Source of the DNA: Amycolatopsis anabasis
Lineage (GTDB): Bacteria; Actinomycetota; Actinomycetes; Mycobacteriales; Pseudonocardiaceae
Direction: 5' to 3'
Length of the DNA: 64,000 nucleotides
NCBI RefSeq assembly: GCF_009765355.1
Contig: NZ_VTHK01000003.1
Coordinates: 1-64,000 of the forward strand
The notes under the pieces were generated by a model, which saw only the letters and a program-made list of their open reading frames with translations, did no database searches and was not told the origin of the DNA. The position numbers were made by a program, and so were the translations under genes. Positions 1-8,247 of the stretch are shown here, piece by piece (the stretch's first letter is position 1; every line of letters begins with the position of its first letter).

Positions 1-50
1 CACCGGAAACCCCTGGCTACCACCAAACCCAGCACCCACCTGAACAGTTA

Positions 51-86
51 CCCGGCCGGTTAGAACCGGCCTGGCCACTCACGACC
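51..86. repeat. Palindromic repeat family A, copy 1 (one flank degenerate)
   Basis: The core at 54-71 is GGCCGGTTAGAACCGGCC, 8-bp arms around AG. The right flank (CACTCACGAC) matches the other copies at 15653-15699 and 62784-62831, while the left flank is degenerate. The deoA stop codon lies inside the repeat, so the hairpin sits at the 3' end of that gene and may end its transcription. Confidence 0.75.
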
Positions 87-1371
87 CCCGGACGGTGTCC
101 AGGACGATCGGGCGGGTGGCCTCCGGGGCGGAGTCGGTGACCAGCACCCCGCCGTCGAGCGCGGCCAGGGCCCCGGGCACCGCGTCCGGGGTGTCGGTGT
201 GCAGTTCGAGCAGCGGCTGCCCGGCGGCGACCCGCTCCCCCGGTTTGGCCAGGCACCGGATCCCGGCCGCGTACTGCACCGGATCCGAGCGCCGCGCGCG
301 ACCGGCCCCGAGCCGCCACGCCGCCACGCCCACCGCGTAGGCGTCCAGAGTGGACAGAACCCCGCCCCGTTCCGCCTCCACCACGTGCACGTGCTCCGGT
401 GCCGGCAACGCGGCCTCCGGGTCGCCGCCCTGCGCGCGGATCATCCGGCACCACGTCTCGTACGCCCGGCCGGACGCCAGGACCTCCGCCGGATCCACCT
501 CGGACAGCCCGGCGAGGGCCAGCATTTCCCGCGCCAGCGCCAGGGTCAGCTCGACCACGTCCGCCGGGCCACCACCGCGCAGCACCTCGACCGCCTCGGC
601 GACCTCGACCGCGTTGCCCACCGCGGCGCCCAGCGGCACGCTCATCTCGGTCAGCAGCGCCGTGGTCGCCACGCCGTGCGCGGTCCCGATCTCGACCAGC
701 GTGCGCGCCAGCTCGCGCGCGAGTTCCGGCGTCTTCATGAACGCCCCGGAACCCGCCTTCACGTCCAGCACCAGCCCCGAGGAACCCTCGGCGATCTTCT
801 TGCTCATGATCGAGCTGGCGATCAGCGGGATGGACTCGACGGTGGCCGTCACGTCCCGCAGCGCGTACAGCTTGCGGTCGGCGGGCGCCAGCCCCTCGGT
901 GGCCGCGCAGACGACCGCGCCCACCTCGTCGAGCTGCCGCACGATCTCGTCGGTGGACAGCTCGGCGCGCCAGCCGGGAATGGACTCCAGCTTGTCCAGC
1001 GTCCCCCCGGTGTGCCCGAGCCCGCGGCCGGACAGCTGCGGCACGGCCGCCCCGCACGCGGCGACCAGCGGCGCCAGCGGCAGCGTGATCTTGTCGCCGA
1101 CCCCGCCGGTGGAGTGCTTGTCCACGGTGGGCCGGGAAACCGCCAGCGCCAGCCGCTCCCCGGAGTCGATCATCGCGCCGGTCCAGCGCGCGATCTCGGC
1201 GGCGTCCATCCCGCGCAGGAAGATCGCCATGGCCAGCGCGGACATCTGCTCCTCGGCGACCACGCCCCGGGTGTAGGCGTCGACGACCCAGGCGATCTGC
1301 TCGTCATCCAGCCGCCGCCCGTCCCGTTTGGCGCGGATGACGTCGACGGCGGCGAAGGGCTCCATGCTCAT
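79..1371 (-). CDS. deoA: Thymidine (pyrimidine-nucleoside) phosphorylase
   Basis: A 430-aa cytosolic enzyme that splits thymidine or deoxyuridine with phosphate into base and deoxyribose-1-phosphate. The N-terminal helical region is followed by the glycosyltransferase-family-3 core with KHSTGGVGDK (residues 85-94) and the family signature SGRGLGHTGGTLDKLE (114-129), then a C-terminal PYNP domain; full length for the family. The start is ATG at 1371, preceded by a TAGGCT -10 box six nucleotides upstream and no Shine-Dalgarno, which fits leaderless translation; a second ATG lies two codons in. It belongs functionally with cdd and the importer at 2893-8038, but a gene on the other strand separates it from cdd. 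Confidence 0.96.
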   Translation of the reverse strand: MSMEPFAAVDVIRAKRDGRRLDDEQIAWVVDAYTRGVVAEEQMSALAMAIFLRGMDAAEIARWTGAMIDSGERLALAVSRPTVDKHSTGGVGDKITLPLAPLVAACGAAVPQLSGRGLGHTGGTLDKLESIPGWRAELSTDEIVRQLDEVGAVVCAATEGLAPADRKLYALRDVTATVESIPLIASSIMSKKIAEGSSGLVLDVKAGSGAFMKTPELARELARTLVEIGTAHGVATTALLTEMSVPLGAAVGNAVEVAEAVEVLRGGGPADVVELTLALAREMLALAGLSEVDPAEVLASGRAYETWCRMIRAQGGDPEAALPAPEHVHVVEAERGGVLSTLDAYAVGVAAWRLGAGRARRSDPVQYAAGIRCLAKPGERVAAGQPLLELHTDTPDAVPGALAALDGGVLVTDSAPEATRPIVLDTVRGS

Positions 1372-1376
1372 CGCCG

Positions 1377-1383
1377 TAGCCTA
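1377..1383. promoter_or_regulatory. Shared bidirectional -10 element for two leaderless genes
   Basis: The heptamer TAGCCTA reads TAGCCT on the plus strand and TAGGCT on the minus strand, both TANNNT. Six nucleotides separate each -10 from an ATG: 1389 on plus, 1371 on minus. No -35 consensus or Shine-Dalgarno is seen on either side. Only about 17 bp separate the two start codons. Confidence 0.6.
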
Positions 1384-1388
1384 TGTGC

Positions 1389-2507
1389 ATGGAGACGGCC
1401 GGATTCCCGATCCCCGAAGCCGAGCGGCACTGGGTCGAAGCCGCCGAACGGCTCGCCCCGGAGTTCGCCGCCCGCGCCGCCGAACACGACGAGCGGGCGA
1501 CCCTGCCGATCGAGAACCTGCGGGCGCTGCACGCGGCCGGGCTCGATCTGGCGGTCCTGCCGGCGGCGCACGGCGGCGCCGACCTGTCCTACCTGGCGCT
1601 CGGCGAGATCCTCGGCGTCGTCGCCAAGGCCTGCCCGTCCACCGCGTGCGTCTGGATGATGCACCTGGGCGCGGCGGCAACCCTGGTGCGGTACGGAAAT
1701 CCGGCCGCGGCGGCGTTCTACGCGGCGGAACTGGCCGCGGGCCGCCGGTTCGCCAACGCGCTGTCCGAACCCTCCGGCGGCAACCTCTTCCTGTTCCCGC
1801 TGCAGGAGGCCGTCCCGGCCGGCGGCGGCCACCGGCTGGACGGGGCCAAGCGGTTCGTGTCCGGCTGCGAGATCGCCGATCACTTCCTGGTCAACGCCCA
1901 GGTCGGCGGCGAACCGGCGTTCTTCGGCGTGCCCCGCGACGACAGCGTGCGGCTGGTGCCGATCTGGGACGCGATGGGCATGCGGGCGACCCGCAGCCAG
2001 CTCGTCGAACTCGACGGCGCCCTGCTGCGCGCGGAGAACCGCTGCACCGGGATCGGCCGGACCGATCCGAACATCATCGCGCTCGGCCTGCCCTGGTTGT
2101 CCGTCGGCGTGGCCGAGGCCGCCCTGGACGCCACCGTGGCGCACGCCCGTTCCCGCACGATTCCGACCACCGGCCAGGCGATCGCCGAACTGCAGTGGGT
2201 GGAGTTCGGGGTCGCGCAGGCGCACGTCCGGGCGCTGTCGGCGCGCCTGCTCGCGCAGCGCGCGATGTGGCTCGCCGACCGGCGGGACGCGGGCGCGCTG
2301 AACGCCGCGGTGGAAGCCAAACTGCACGCCAACGAGGTCGCGAAGCAGGTCGCCGAACTCGCGCTGAAGGTCGGCGGCGGCTCCGGCTACCTGCGCACCT
2401 CGCCGCTGCAGCGGCATTTCCGCGACGCGCAGGCCGGTGCGCTGATGGCGTTCTCCGCCGAGGTGTGCCAGGGCGCGATCGGCAACCGCCTGCTGTCCGG
2501 GCCCTAG
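1389..2507 (+). CDS. Acyl-CoA dehydrogenase-like flavoprotein
   Basis: A 372-aa protein with the acyl-CoA dehydrogenase fold: an N-terminal helical domain, a middle beta domain (including the SEPSGGN stretch near residue 120) and a C-terminal four-helix domain ending in a SPLQRHFRDAQAG stretch like that of the DszC/HpaA-type flavin-dependent monooxygenase branch. No CoA-ligase, ETF or thioesterase partner is nearby, so a true acyl-CoA substrate is not supported. An upstream in-frame ATG lies at 1383; 1389 is preferred because it keeps the six-nucleotide spacing from TAGCCT. Its end overlaps cdd by 4 bp, tail to tail. Substrate unknown. Confidence 0.8.
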   Translation: METAGFPIPEAERHWVEAAERLAPEFAARAAEHDERATLPIENLRALHAAGLDLAVLPAAHGGADLSYLALGEILGVVAKACPSTACVWMMHLGAAATLVRYGNPAAAAFYAAELAAGRRFANALSEPSGGNLFLFPLQEAVPAGGGHRLDGAKRFVSGCEIADHFLVNAQVGGEPAFFGVPRDDSVRLVPIWDAMGMRATRSQLVELDGALLRAENRCTGIGRTDPNIIALGLPWLSVGVAEAALDATVAHARSRTIPTTGQAIAELQWVEFGVAQAHVRALSARLLAQRAMWLADRRDAGALNAAVEAKLHANEVAKQVAELALKVGGGSGYLRTSPLQRHFRDAQAGALMAFSAEVCQGAIGNRLLSGP

Positions 2508-2893
2508 GCCGGCAGGTCCGCCGGGCCGAACGCGTCCGGGAGGACGTCGTGCATCGGCAGCACCCCGCGCGGCGTGTCCACCAGGCACGACGGCCCGCCG
2601 AGTTCGAACAGGATCTGGCGGCAGCGCCCGCACGGCATCAGCAGTTCGCCGGTGCCGCCGCGGCAGGCGACCGCGGTCAGGCGACCGCCGCCGGTCAGCC
2701 GGAGCTGTCCCGCCATGGTGCATTCGGCGCACAGCCCGAGCCCGTAGGACGCGTTCTCCACGTTGCAGCCCACCACGATCCGCCCGTCGTCGACGAGCCC
2801 GGCCACCCCGACGTGCAGCCCGGAGTACGGCGCGTAGGCGCTGCGCGCGGCACGCACGGCCGCCGCGCGCAGTGCTTCCCAGTCGGGTTCCAC
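2504..2893 (-). CDS. cdd: Cytidine deaminase
   Basis: A 129-aa homotetramer-type cytidine deaminase converting (deoxy)cytidine to (deoxy)uridine, feeding deoA. Zinc and catalytic residues are visible: CAE (C55, E57) inside NVENASYGLGLCAE and PCGRC (C88, C91). The GTG start at 2893 touches the TAG stop of the upstream permease gene (TAGTG), so it is the last cistron of the importer operon. Length matches the family. Confidence 0.95.
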   Translation of the reverse strand: MEPDWEALRAAAVRAARSAYAPYSGLHVGVAGLVDDGRIVVGCNVENASYGLGLCAECTMAGQLRLTGGGRLTAVACRGGTGELLMPCGRCRQILFELGGPSCLVDTPRGVLPMHDVLPDAFGPADLPA

Positions 2894-4167
2894 TAGCCGC
2901 CCTCACCCCGCCGGTACCGGGCGCCGATCGCGCGCGGCGGCCGCAGCCGTTGCGACGCCACGGCGAGCACGATGATCGTGACGAAATGCGCGGTGTACGG
3001 GATCAGATCGCTGGGCAGATCGTCGTTGGCCCAGTAGAGGTAGTACAGGATCCCGGCGCCGACCACGGCCAGCGCGGCGGCGAACCACTGCCGCCGGATG
3101 AGCTGCACCACCACGATCACGCCGAGCAGCAGCACCGCGCCGTACAGCAGCGCGAGCACCGCCGTGCCGCCGCCGGAGAGCTGGAGACCGTCGGCGTACC
3201 CGAACAGCGCGGCGCCGCCGAGCAGCCCGCCGGGCCGCCAGTTGCCGAAGATCATCGCGGCGAGGCCGATGTACCCGCGGCCGTTCGTCTGGTTCTCCAG
3301 GTAGTCCGCGCCGCCGGGCAGCAGCACCAGCGCGGCCCCGCCCATCCCGGCGAACCCGCCGGAGACCAGCATCGCCACGTACTTGTGCAGGTACACGTGG
3401 ACGCCCAGGGATTCGGCCGCGACCGGGTTCTCGCCGCACGACCGCAGCCGCAGGCCGAACCGGGTCCGCCAGAGCACCAGGTAGCTCACCGGGACCAGCA
3501 GCAGCGCGATCATCGCCAGCGGCGAGACCTCGGTGATCAGCCCGCGGATGATCCCGGCCGCGTCGGACAGGCCGACCCGTTGCTGCCGCTCCAGATCGCC
3601 GAGCCAGTCGGACAGGAAGGTCGCCGAGTAGGTGTCGAACTTCGGCACCGGCGGCGACTGCTTCGGGTTCCCGGACAGCGGCTGGAAGACCAGGCTCGCC
3701 AGGAACTTCGCGACGCCGAGCCCGAGCAGGTTGATCGCGACACCGGACACGATGTGGTTGACGTTGAAGGTCACCGTGGCGATCGCGTGCAGCAGGCCGC
3801 CGAGCGCGCCGCACACGATCGCGGCCGCCAGGCCCGCCCAGACACCGCCGTAGTAGGCACCCCAGGCCGCGCCCCAGGTCCCGAGGATCATCATGCCTTC
3901 GAGCCCGATGTTGATCACGCCGGACCGTTCGGCCCAGAGCCCGCCCAGGGCGGCCAGCAGGATCGGCAGCGCGAGCCGCAGCGCGGTCTGCGCGGTGTTG
4001 GTCGAGGTGAGCGTGTTGACGCCGGTCAGGTAGGACGCGGTGGACAGCACCGCGATCGCCACGACGGCCCAGATGACGCCCTTCGCCCAGCCGGGCAGCC
4101 GCCGCTTCGGCGGCGGGGTCACCGTGAGCGGCGAGGAGGACGGGTTGTCCATCACCACGTTGCTCAC
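2893..4167 (-). CDS. Nucleoside-type ABC transporter permease (second)
   Basis: A 424-aa inner-membrane permease of the branched-chain/sugar/nucleoside (BPD_transp_2, YufQ/NupQ-like) family, with about ten hydrophobic helices and the family signature region SGVINIGLEGMM. A proline-rich cytoplasmic N-terminus precedes the first helix. The GTG start at 4167 overlaps the TGA of the first permease by 4 bp (GTGA). It is thought to form the translocation pore with the product of 4164-5267. The frame stays open far upstream, but that part is antisense-like and is not included. Confidence 0.9.
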   Translation of the reverse strand: MSNVVMDNPSSSPLTVTPPPKRRLPGWAKGVIWAVVAIAVLSTASYLTGVNTLTSTNTAQTALRLALPILLAALGGLWAERSGVINIGLEGMMILGTWGAAWGAYYGGVWAGLAAAIVCGALGGLLHAIATVTFNVNHIVSGVAINLLGLGVAKFLASLVFQPLSGNPKQSPPVPKFDTYSATFLSDWLGDLERQQRVGLSDAAGIIRGLITEVSPLAMIALLLVPVSYLVLWRTRFGLRLRSCGENPVAAESLGVHVYLHKYVAMLVSGGFAGMGGAALVLLPGGADYLENQTNGRGYIGLAAMIFGNWRPGGLLGGAALFGYADGLQLSGGGTAVLALLYGAVLLLGVIVVVQLIRRQWFAAALAVVGAGILYYLYWANDDLPSDLIPYTAHFVTIIVLAVASQRLRPPRAIGARYRRGEGG

Positions 4168-5267
4168 ACCGCACCCCCTTCGCTCACGTCGGCCGGTTTG
4201 CCGCGCCGCCCGTTCAGCGCCAGCGCGCGGCCGACGCGGCGCTGTTCGGACGCCAGTTCGGCCCGCTTGACGATCTCGTAGGCCACCACGACCGAGAGCA
4301 CGATCGTGCCCTGCATGATCGTGGCGATCTCCTTCGGCACCTGGATCTGTTCCAGCGACACCGCGGATTTGTCCAGGAACGCCCACAGCAGCGCGCCCAG
4401 CCCGATCCCGGCCGGGTGGTTGCGGCCGAGCAGGGCGACGGCGATCCCGGTGAAGCCGTACATCTGGGTCGAGGTGATGCCGTAGACGTGGTCGCGGCCG
4501 AGCAGTTCGGGCATGGCGACCATCCCGGCGACCGCGCCGGAGAGCAGCATCGCGATCAGCGTCATCCGCTTGGCGTTCACGCCACCGGCCGCCGCCGCGG
4601 TGGTCGACTCGCCGCTCGCCTTGAGCTCGAAGCCGAACCGGGTGCGGTTGAGCATGAACCAGTAGGCCAGCCCGATGAGCGCCGCGATGATCACGAAGCC
4701 GAACAGCTCGCCCGCGCCGAGCGGGATGCCCGGCACGGTGCCGGATTTGTCGATCGGCTCGGTGCTGACGTTGTTGCCGGTCTGCACGCCGAACTGGTCC
4801 GGGTTCACCAGGAACGCGATGATCCCGCCGACGATCGAGTTCAGCATGATCGTGGAGATGACCTCGCTGACCCCGCGCGTCACCTTGAGGACCGCGGGGA
4901 CGGCCGCGTAGGCGGCGCCCGCGAGCGCGGCGATCAGGATGATCACCAGGGTGTGCAGGACCGGCGGCAGGTGCAGCGCGCCACCGGCGATCGCGGCGAC
5001 GATCGCGGCGAAGCGGTACTGCCCCTCGACGCCGATGTTGAACAGGTTCATCTGGAAGCCGATGGCCACCGCGAGCCCGGCCAGGTAGTACACCGAAGCC
5101 AGGTTGACCGTGTCGACCGCGGTGGTGCTCTTGAACAGCTGGCCGATCATCGTGCCGAACGCCCGCAGCGGGTCCGAACCGGAGATCAGCAGCGCGATCG
5201 ACGAGATCAGCACCGCGAAGATGATCGCCAGCAGTGGCGGCAGCAGCTTGGAGCGCCAGGAACTCAT
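4164..5267 (-). CDS. Nucleoside-type ABC transporter permease (first)
   Basis: A 367-aa membrane protein of the same permease family (YufP/NupP-like) with the characteristic NLFNIGVEGQY region after the first helices and a soluble tail. ATG at 5267 overlaps the TGA of the ATPase gene (ATGA), and AGGAGGG lies upstream, giving both coupling and its own ribosome site. With the ATPase, second permease and lipoprotein it makes a complete BMP-type importer; the adjacent cdd and nearby deoA suggest nucleosides as substrate (inference). Confidence 0.9.
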   Translation of the reverse strand: MSSWRSKLLPPLLAIIFAVLISSIALLISGSDPLRAFGTMIGQLFKSTTAVDTVNLASVYYLAGLAVAIGFQMNLFNIGVEGQYRFAAIVAAIAGGALHLPPVLHTLVIILIAALAGAAYAAVPAVLKVTRGVSEVISTIMLNSIVGGIIAFLVNPDQFGVQTGNNVSTEPIDKSGTVPGIPLGAGELFGFVIIAALIGLAYWFMLNRTRFGFELKASGESTTAAAAGGVNAKRMTLIAMLLSGAVAGMVAMPELLGRDHVYGITSTQMYGFTGIAVALLGRNHPAGIGLGALLWAFLDKSAVSLEQIQVPKEIATIMQGTIVLSVVVAYEIVKRAELASEQRRVGRALALNGRRGKPADVSEGGAV

Positions 5268-6820
5268 CGCTGACCCTCCTCAGTGGACTTGTCCGAAGTG
5301 GACGCACCGGTCATCGCCGAGCCGAGTTCCTGCGGGGTGACCGTGGCCGGATCGGCCTCGCTGACCAGGCGGCCGCGCAGCATGACCCGGATCGTGTCGG
5401 ACAGCCCGATCAGCTCGTCCAGATCGGCGGAGATCAGCAGCACCGCGAGGCCCTCGTGCCGGGCCTGCCGGATCTGCTCCCAGATCAGCGCCTGCGCGCC
5501 GACGTCCACGCCGCGGGTCGGATGCGAGGCGATGAGCAGCACCGGATCGCCGGACAGCTCCCGCCCGACGATCAGCTTCTGCTGGTTGCCGCCGGACAGC
5601 GCGGCCGCCGGAACGTCGATGCCGGGCGTGCGGACGTCGTAGTCGGCGACGATCCGCTCGGTGTCCGCGCGGGCGCCGGCGATGTCGAGCAGTTGCCCGT
5701 TCGCGACCGGGCGCCGCGTCTGGTAGCCGAGGATCCGGTTGGCCCACAACGGTTGCGTGAGCAGCAGGCCGTGCCGGGTGCGGTCTTCGGGGATGTAACC
5801 GATCCCCGCCTCGCGCCGCGCGAGCGTTCCGGCCCTGGTCAGATCGCGCGCGTTCCCGTCGGCGCCGACCAGCTCGACCTTGCCGCCCCCGGCCCGGCGC
5901 ATGCCCATGATGGTCTCGACCAGTTCGGTCTGCCCGTTGCCCTCGACCCCGGCGATGCCGAGCACCTCGCCCGCGTGCACGGTGAACGAGATGCGGTCGA
6001 GCACCGCGCGGCCGGAGCCCTCGGCGTCCAGCCGGAGTTCGGTCACCCGCAGCACGTCCCGGGTGGTCACCGTGGACTCGCGGGTCTGGGGGCTGGGCAG
6101 TTCGCTGCCGACCATCATCTCGGCCAGCTCGCGCGAGCTGATCTTCCTCGGGTCCGCGGCGCCGACCGTGGTGCCGCGGCGGATCACGGTCACCGTGTCC
6201 GCGATCGCGCGCACCTCGTCCAGCTTGTGCGAGATGAAGATGAAGGTGAACCCCTGCCCCCGCATGGCCCGCACGGTTTCGAAGAGCGCGTCGACCTCCT
6301 GCGGCACGAGCACCGCGGTCGGCTCGTCCAGGATCACGATCTTCGCGCCGCGGTAGAGCACCTTGATGATCTCCACGCGCTGCCGGTCGGCCACGCCGAG
6401 GTGCTCCATCAGCGTGTCCGGGCGCGCCCGCAGCCCGGTCTGCTCGGCCAGCTCCGCCAGGCGGGCTTTGGCCCCGCGGCCGATGCCGTGCAGGTTCTCC
6501 GCGCCGAGCAGCACGTTCTCCGCGACCGTGAGGTTGTCGGCGAGCATGAAGTGCTGGTGCACCATGCCGATCCCGGCCCGGATCGCCTCCTGCGGCCCGC
6601 GGAAGTGGACCCGCTTCCCGTTGACGACGATCTCGCCCTCATCGGGTTGCTGCATCCCGTACAGGATCTTCATCAACGTGGACTTGCCGGCGCCGTTCTC
6701 CCCGCAGATCGCGTGCACCTCGCCGGCGTACACGGTCAGGTTGACGTCGGAATTCGCCACCACACCGGGAAAACGCTTGGTGATCCCGGTCAGCTCGACG
6801 ACCGGTTCAGGATTGCTCAT
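5264..6820 (-). CDS. Nucleoside/sugar-type ABC transporter ATPase, tandem nucleotide-binding domains
   Basis: A 518-aa protein with two ABC domains, as in sugar and nucleoside importers (YufO/NupO, RbsA type). The first domain has Walker A GENGAGKST (residues 40-48) and a VILDEPTAVL Walker B; the second has a divergent Walker A (GVEGNGQTE) and signature LSGGNQQK, the usual asymmetry of the family. It powers the importer formed with the two permeases downstream. A hairpin separates it from the lipoprotein gene upstream. Confidence 0.93.
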   Translation of the reverse strand: MSNPEPVVELTGITKRFPGVVANSDVNLTVYAGEVHAICGENGAGKSTLMKILYGMQQPDEGEIVVNGKRVHFRGPQEAIRAGIGMVHQHFMLADNLTVAENVLLGAENLHGIGRGAKARLAELAEQTGLRARPDTLMEHLGVADRQRVEIIKVLYRGAKIVILDEPTAVLVPQEVDALFETVRAMRGQGFTFIFISHKLDEVRAIADTVTVIRRGTTVGAADPRKISSRELAEMMVGSELPSPQTRESTVTTRDVLRVTELRLDAEGSGRAVLDRISFTVHAGEVLGIAGVEGNGQTELVETIMGMRRAGGGKVELVGADGNARDLTRAGTLARREAGIGYIPEDRTRHGLLLTQPLWANRILGYQTRRPVANGQLLDIAGARADTERIVADYDVRTPGIDVPAAALSGGNQQKLIVGRELSGDPVLLIASHPTRGVDVGAQALIWEQIRQARHEGLAVLLISADLDELIGLSDTIRVMLRGRLVSEADPATVTPQELGSAMTGASTSDKSTEEGQR

Positions 6821-6845
6821 TTCGCGAAGACCACCCCAAGAACTT

Positions 6846-6880
6846 CGGGGCTCGGGAAGGGATCGCCCTCCCGAGCCCCG
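6846..6880 (-). terminator. Intra-operon hairpin between lipoprotein and ATPase genes
   Basis: A perfect 12-bp inverted repeat (CGGGGCTCGGGA, 6846-6857, with its complement at 6869-6880) lies directly after the lipoprotein gene; the loop can pair further. There is no long T-tract on the minus strand. It probably acts as a partial terminator or 3'-end stabiliser, giving more binding protein than transporter (inference). Confidence 0.65.
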
Positions 6881-6892
6881 AGTGCATCGGTT

Positions 6893-8038
6893 CTATTTCT
6901 GCGGCTTGTCCGACACCGTGATGGCGCCGTTGACGATCTGCTGCTTGTAGCCCTCGAGGACGTCCTTGATGTCGTCGACCTTGCCGCCGGAGGTGGAGTA
7001 GCCGACCCCGTCGACCTTCAGATCGAACCGCTTGGGCAGCTGGCTCAGATCGCCCTTCGCGACCGCCTTGATGTAGTCGTACACCGCCACGTCGACGCGC
7101 TTGATCATGGAGGTCATGATCACGTCCTTGGCGTTCTCGACGGTCTTCTGGTGGTACTGGTCGGAGTCGACGCCGATGGCCAGCGCCTTGCCCGAGGACT
7201 TCGCCGCCTCGAACACGCCCTTACCGGAGGCGCCGGCCGCGTGGTAGATGACGTCCGCGCCCTTGGCGATCTCGGCGTTGGCCTTGACGTTGCCCTTGCC
7301 CGGGTCGTTGAAACCGGAGATGTCCCCGGCCGGGGTGAGGTACTCGTCCTCGATCTGGACCTTGTTCGACGCCGCCTTCGCGCCCTGCAGGAAGCCCGCC
7401 TCGAACTTCTGGATCAGCGGGGTGTTCACGCCGCCGACGAAGCCGATGTGGCAGGTCTTGCTCTTGTAGACCGCGGCGACCCCGGCGAGGAAGGAGCCCT
7501 GCTCCTCGGCGAAGACCAGCGGGGTGACGTTCGGCGCCTTCACCGAGTCGTCGTCGATGATCGCGAACTTGGTGTTCGGGAACTTCGGCGCGACCGCCTC
7601 GACCGATTTGGCGTAGGCGAAGCCGACCGCGATGATCGGGTTGAAGCCCTCGGTGGCCAGCTGGTTCAGCCGCTGCTGCTTGGCGTCCTCGGATTCGCTC
7701 GCGGTCGCGGTGCTCTCCTGGACCGCCTGCACGCCCATGTCCTGCTTGGCCTTGTCCGCGCCCGCGGCCGCCGCGTCGTTGAACGACGCGTCCCCGCGGC
7801 CGCCGACGTCGTAGGCGAAGCCGACGCGCAGCTTGCTGGCGTCCACCTTCTCGCCCGCCTGGCTCTGGCTGCTCGAGGCCGTCGCCGCCGCGGGCTTGGG
7901 CGCGGTCGCGCAGGTCTGGTTCCCCGAAGCGTTGTTGTTGCTGCTCCCGCTGTTGCCGGAGTCCTTGGCGCAGCCGGCCAGCGCGAGCGCACCGGCCATC
8001 GCCACCGCCGCCAGCGCGGTTCCACGCGTGCGATGCAA
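6893..8038 (-). CDS. BMP-family nucleoside-binding lipoprotein
   Basis: A 381-aa extracytoplasmic substrate-binding lipoprotein of the basic membrane protein (PnrA/TmpC) family. The TTG start at 8038 is chosen because GGGAGGGA lies about 8 nt upstream and the signal peptide begins there; the lipobox LALAGC places the lipidated cysteine at residue 23. A Ser/Asn/Ala-rich linker precedes the periplasmic-binding fold. Binding-site features such as VGFAYAKSVE and HAAGASGKGVFE fit purine/pyrimidine nucleoside binders. It is the first gene of the importer operon. Confidence 0.92.
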   Translation of the reverse strand: MHRTRGTALAAVAMAGALALAGCAKDSGNSGSSNNNASGNQTCATAPKPAAATASSSQSQAGEKVDASKLRVGFAYDVGGRGDASFNDAAAAGADKAKQDMGVQAVQESTATASESEDAKQQRLNQLATEGFNPIIAVGFAYAKSVEAVAPKFPNTKFAIIDDDSVKAPNVTPLVFAEEQGSFLAGVAAVYKSKTCHIGFVGGVNTPLIQKFEAGFLQGAKAASNKVQIEDEYLTPAGDISGFNDPGKGNVKANAEIAKGADVIYHAAGASGKGVFEAAKSSGKALAIGVDSDQYHQKTVENAKDVIMTSMIKRVDVAVYDYIKAVAKGDLSQLPKRFDLKVDGVGYSTSGGKVDDIKDVLEGYKQQIVNGAITVSDKPQK

Positions 8039-8247
8039 CGTGTCTCTCCCTCCCCGCTGCTTGAGCGGACGACCCGAGAGTCGGCCCGGCCCCAGTGCCG
8101 GACTCGACTGGCGAACCGTACCCGTCCGCCATCGAACCGCCATACCGAAGGCACCGCACGTAACCTAAATGTTTGCCCAGAGTGCTTACCCGCGATCGCT
8201 TGCCTACGCTAGGTAACTATGTGCGAAATCTCGCTGACAAAGTGTGC

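Noticed and set aside
4167..5307. 804-codon reading of the second permease including upstream sequence
   Set aside because: Upstream part is out of frame with the first permease gene and not hydrophobic; the GTGA junction gives the natural start at 4167.
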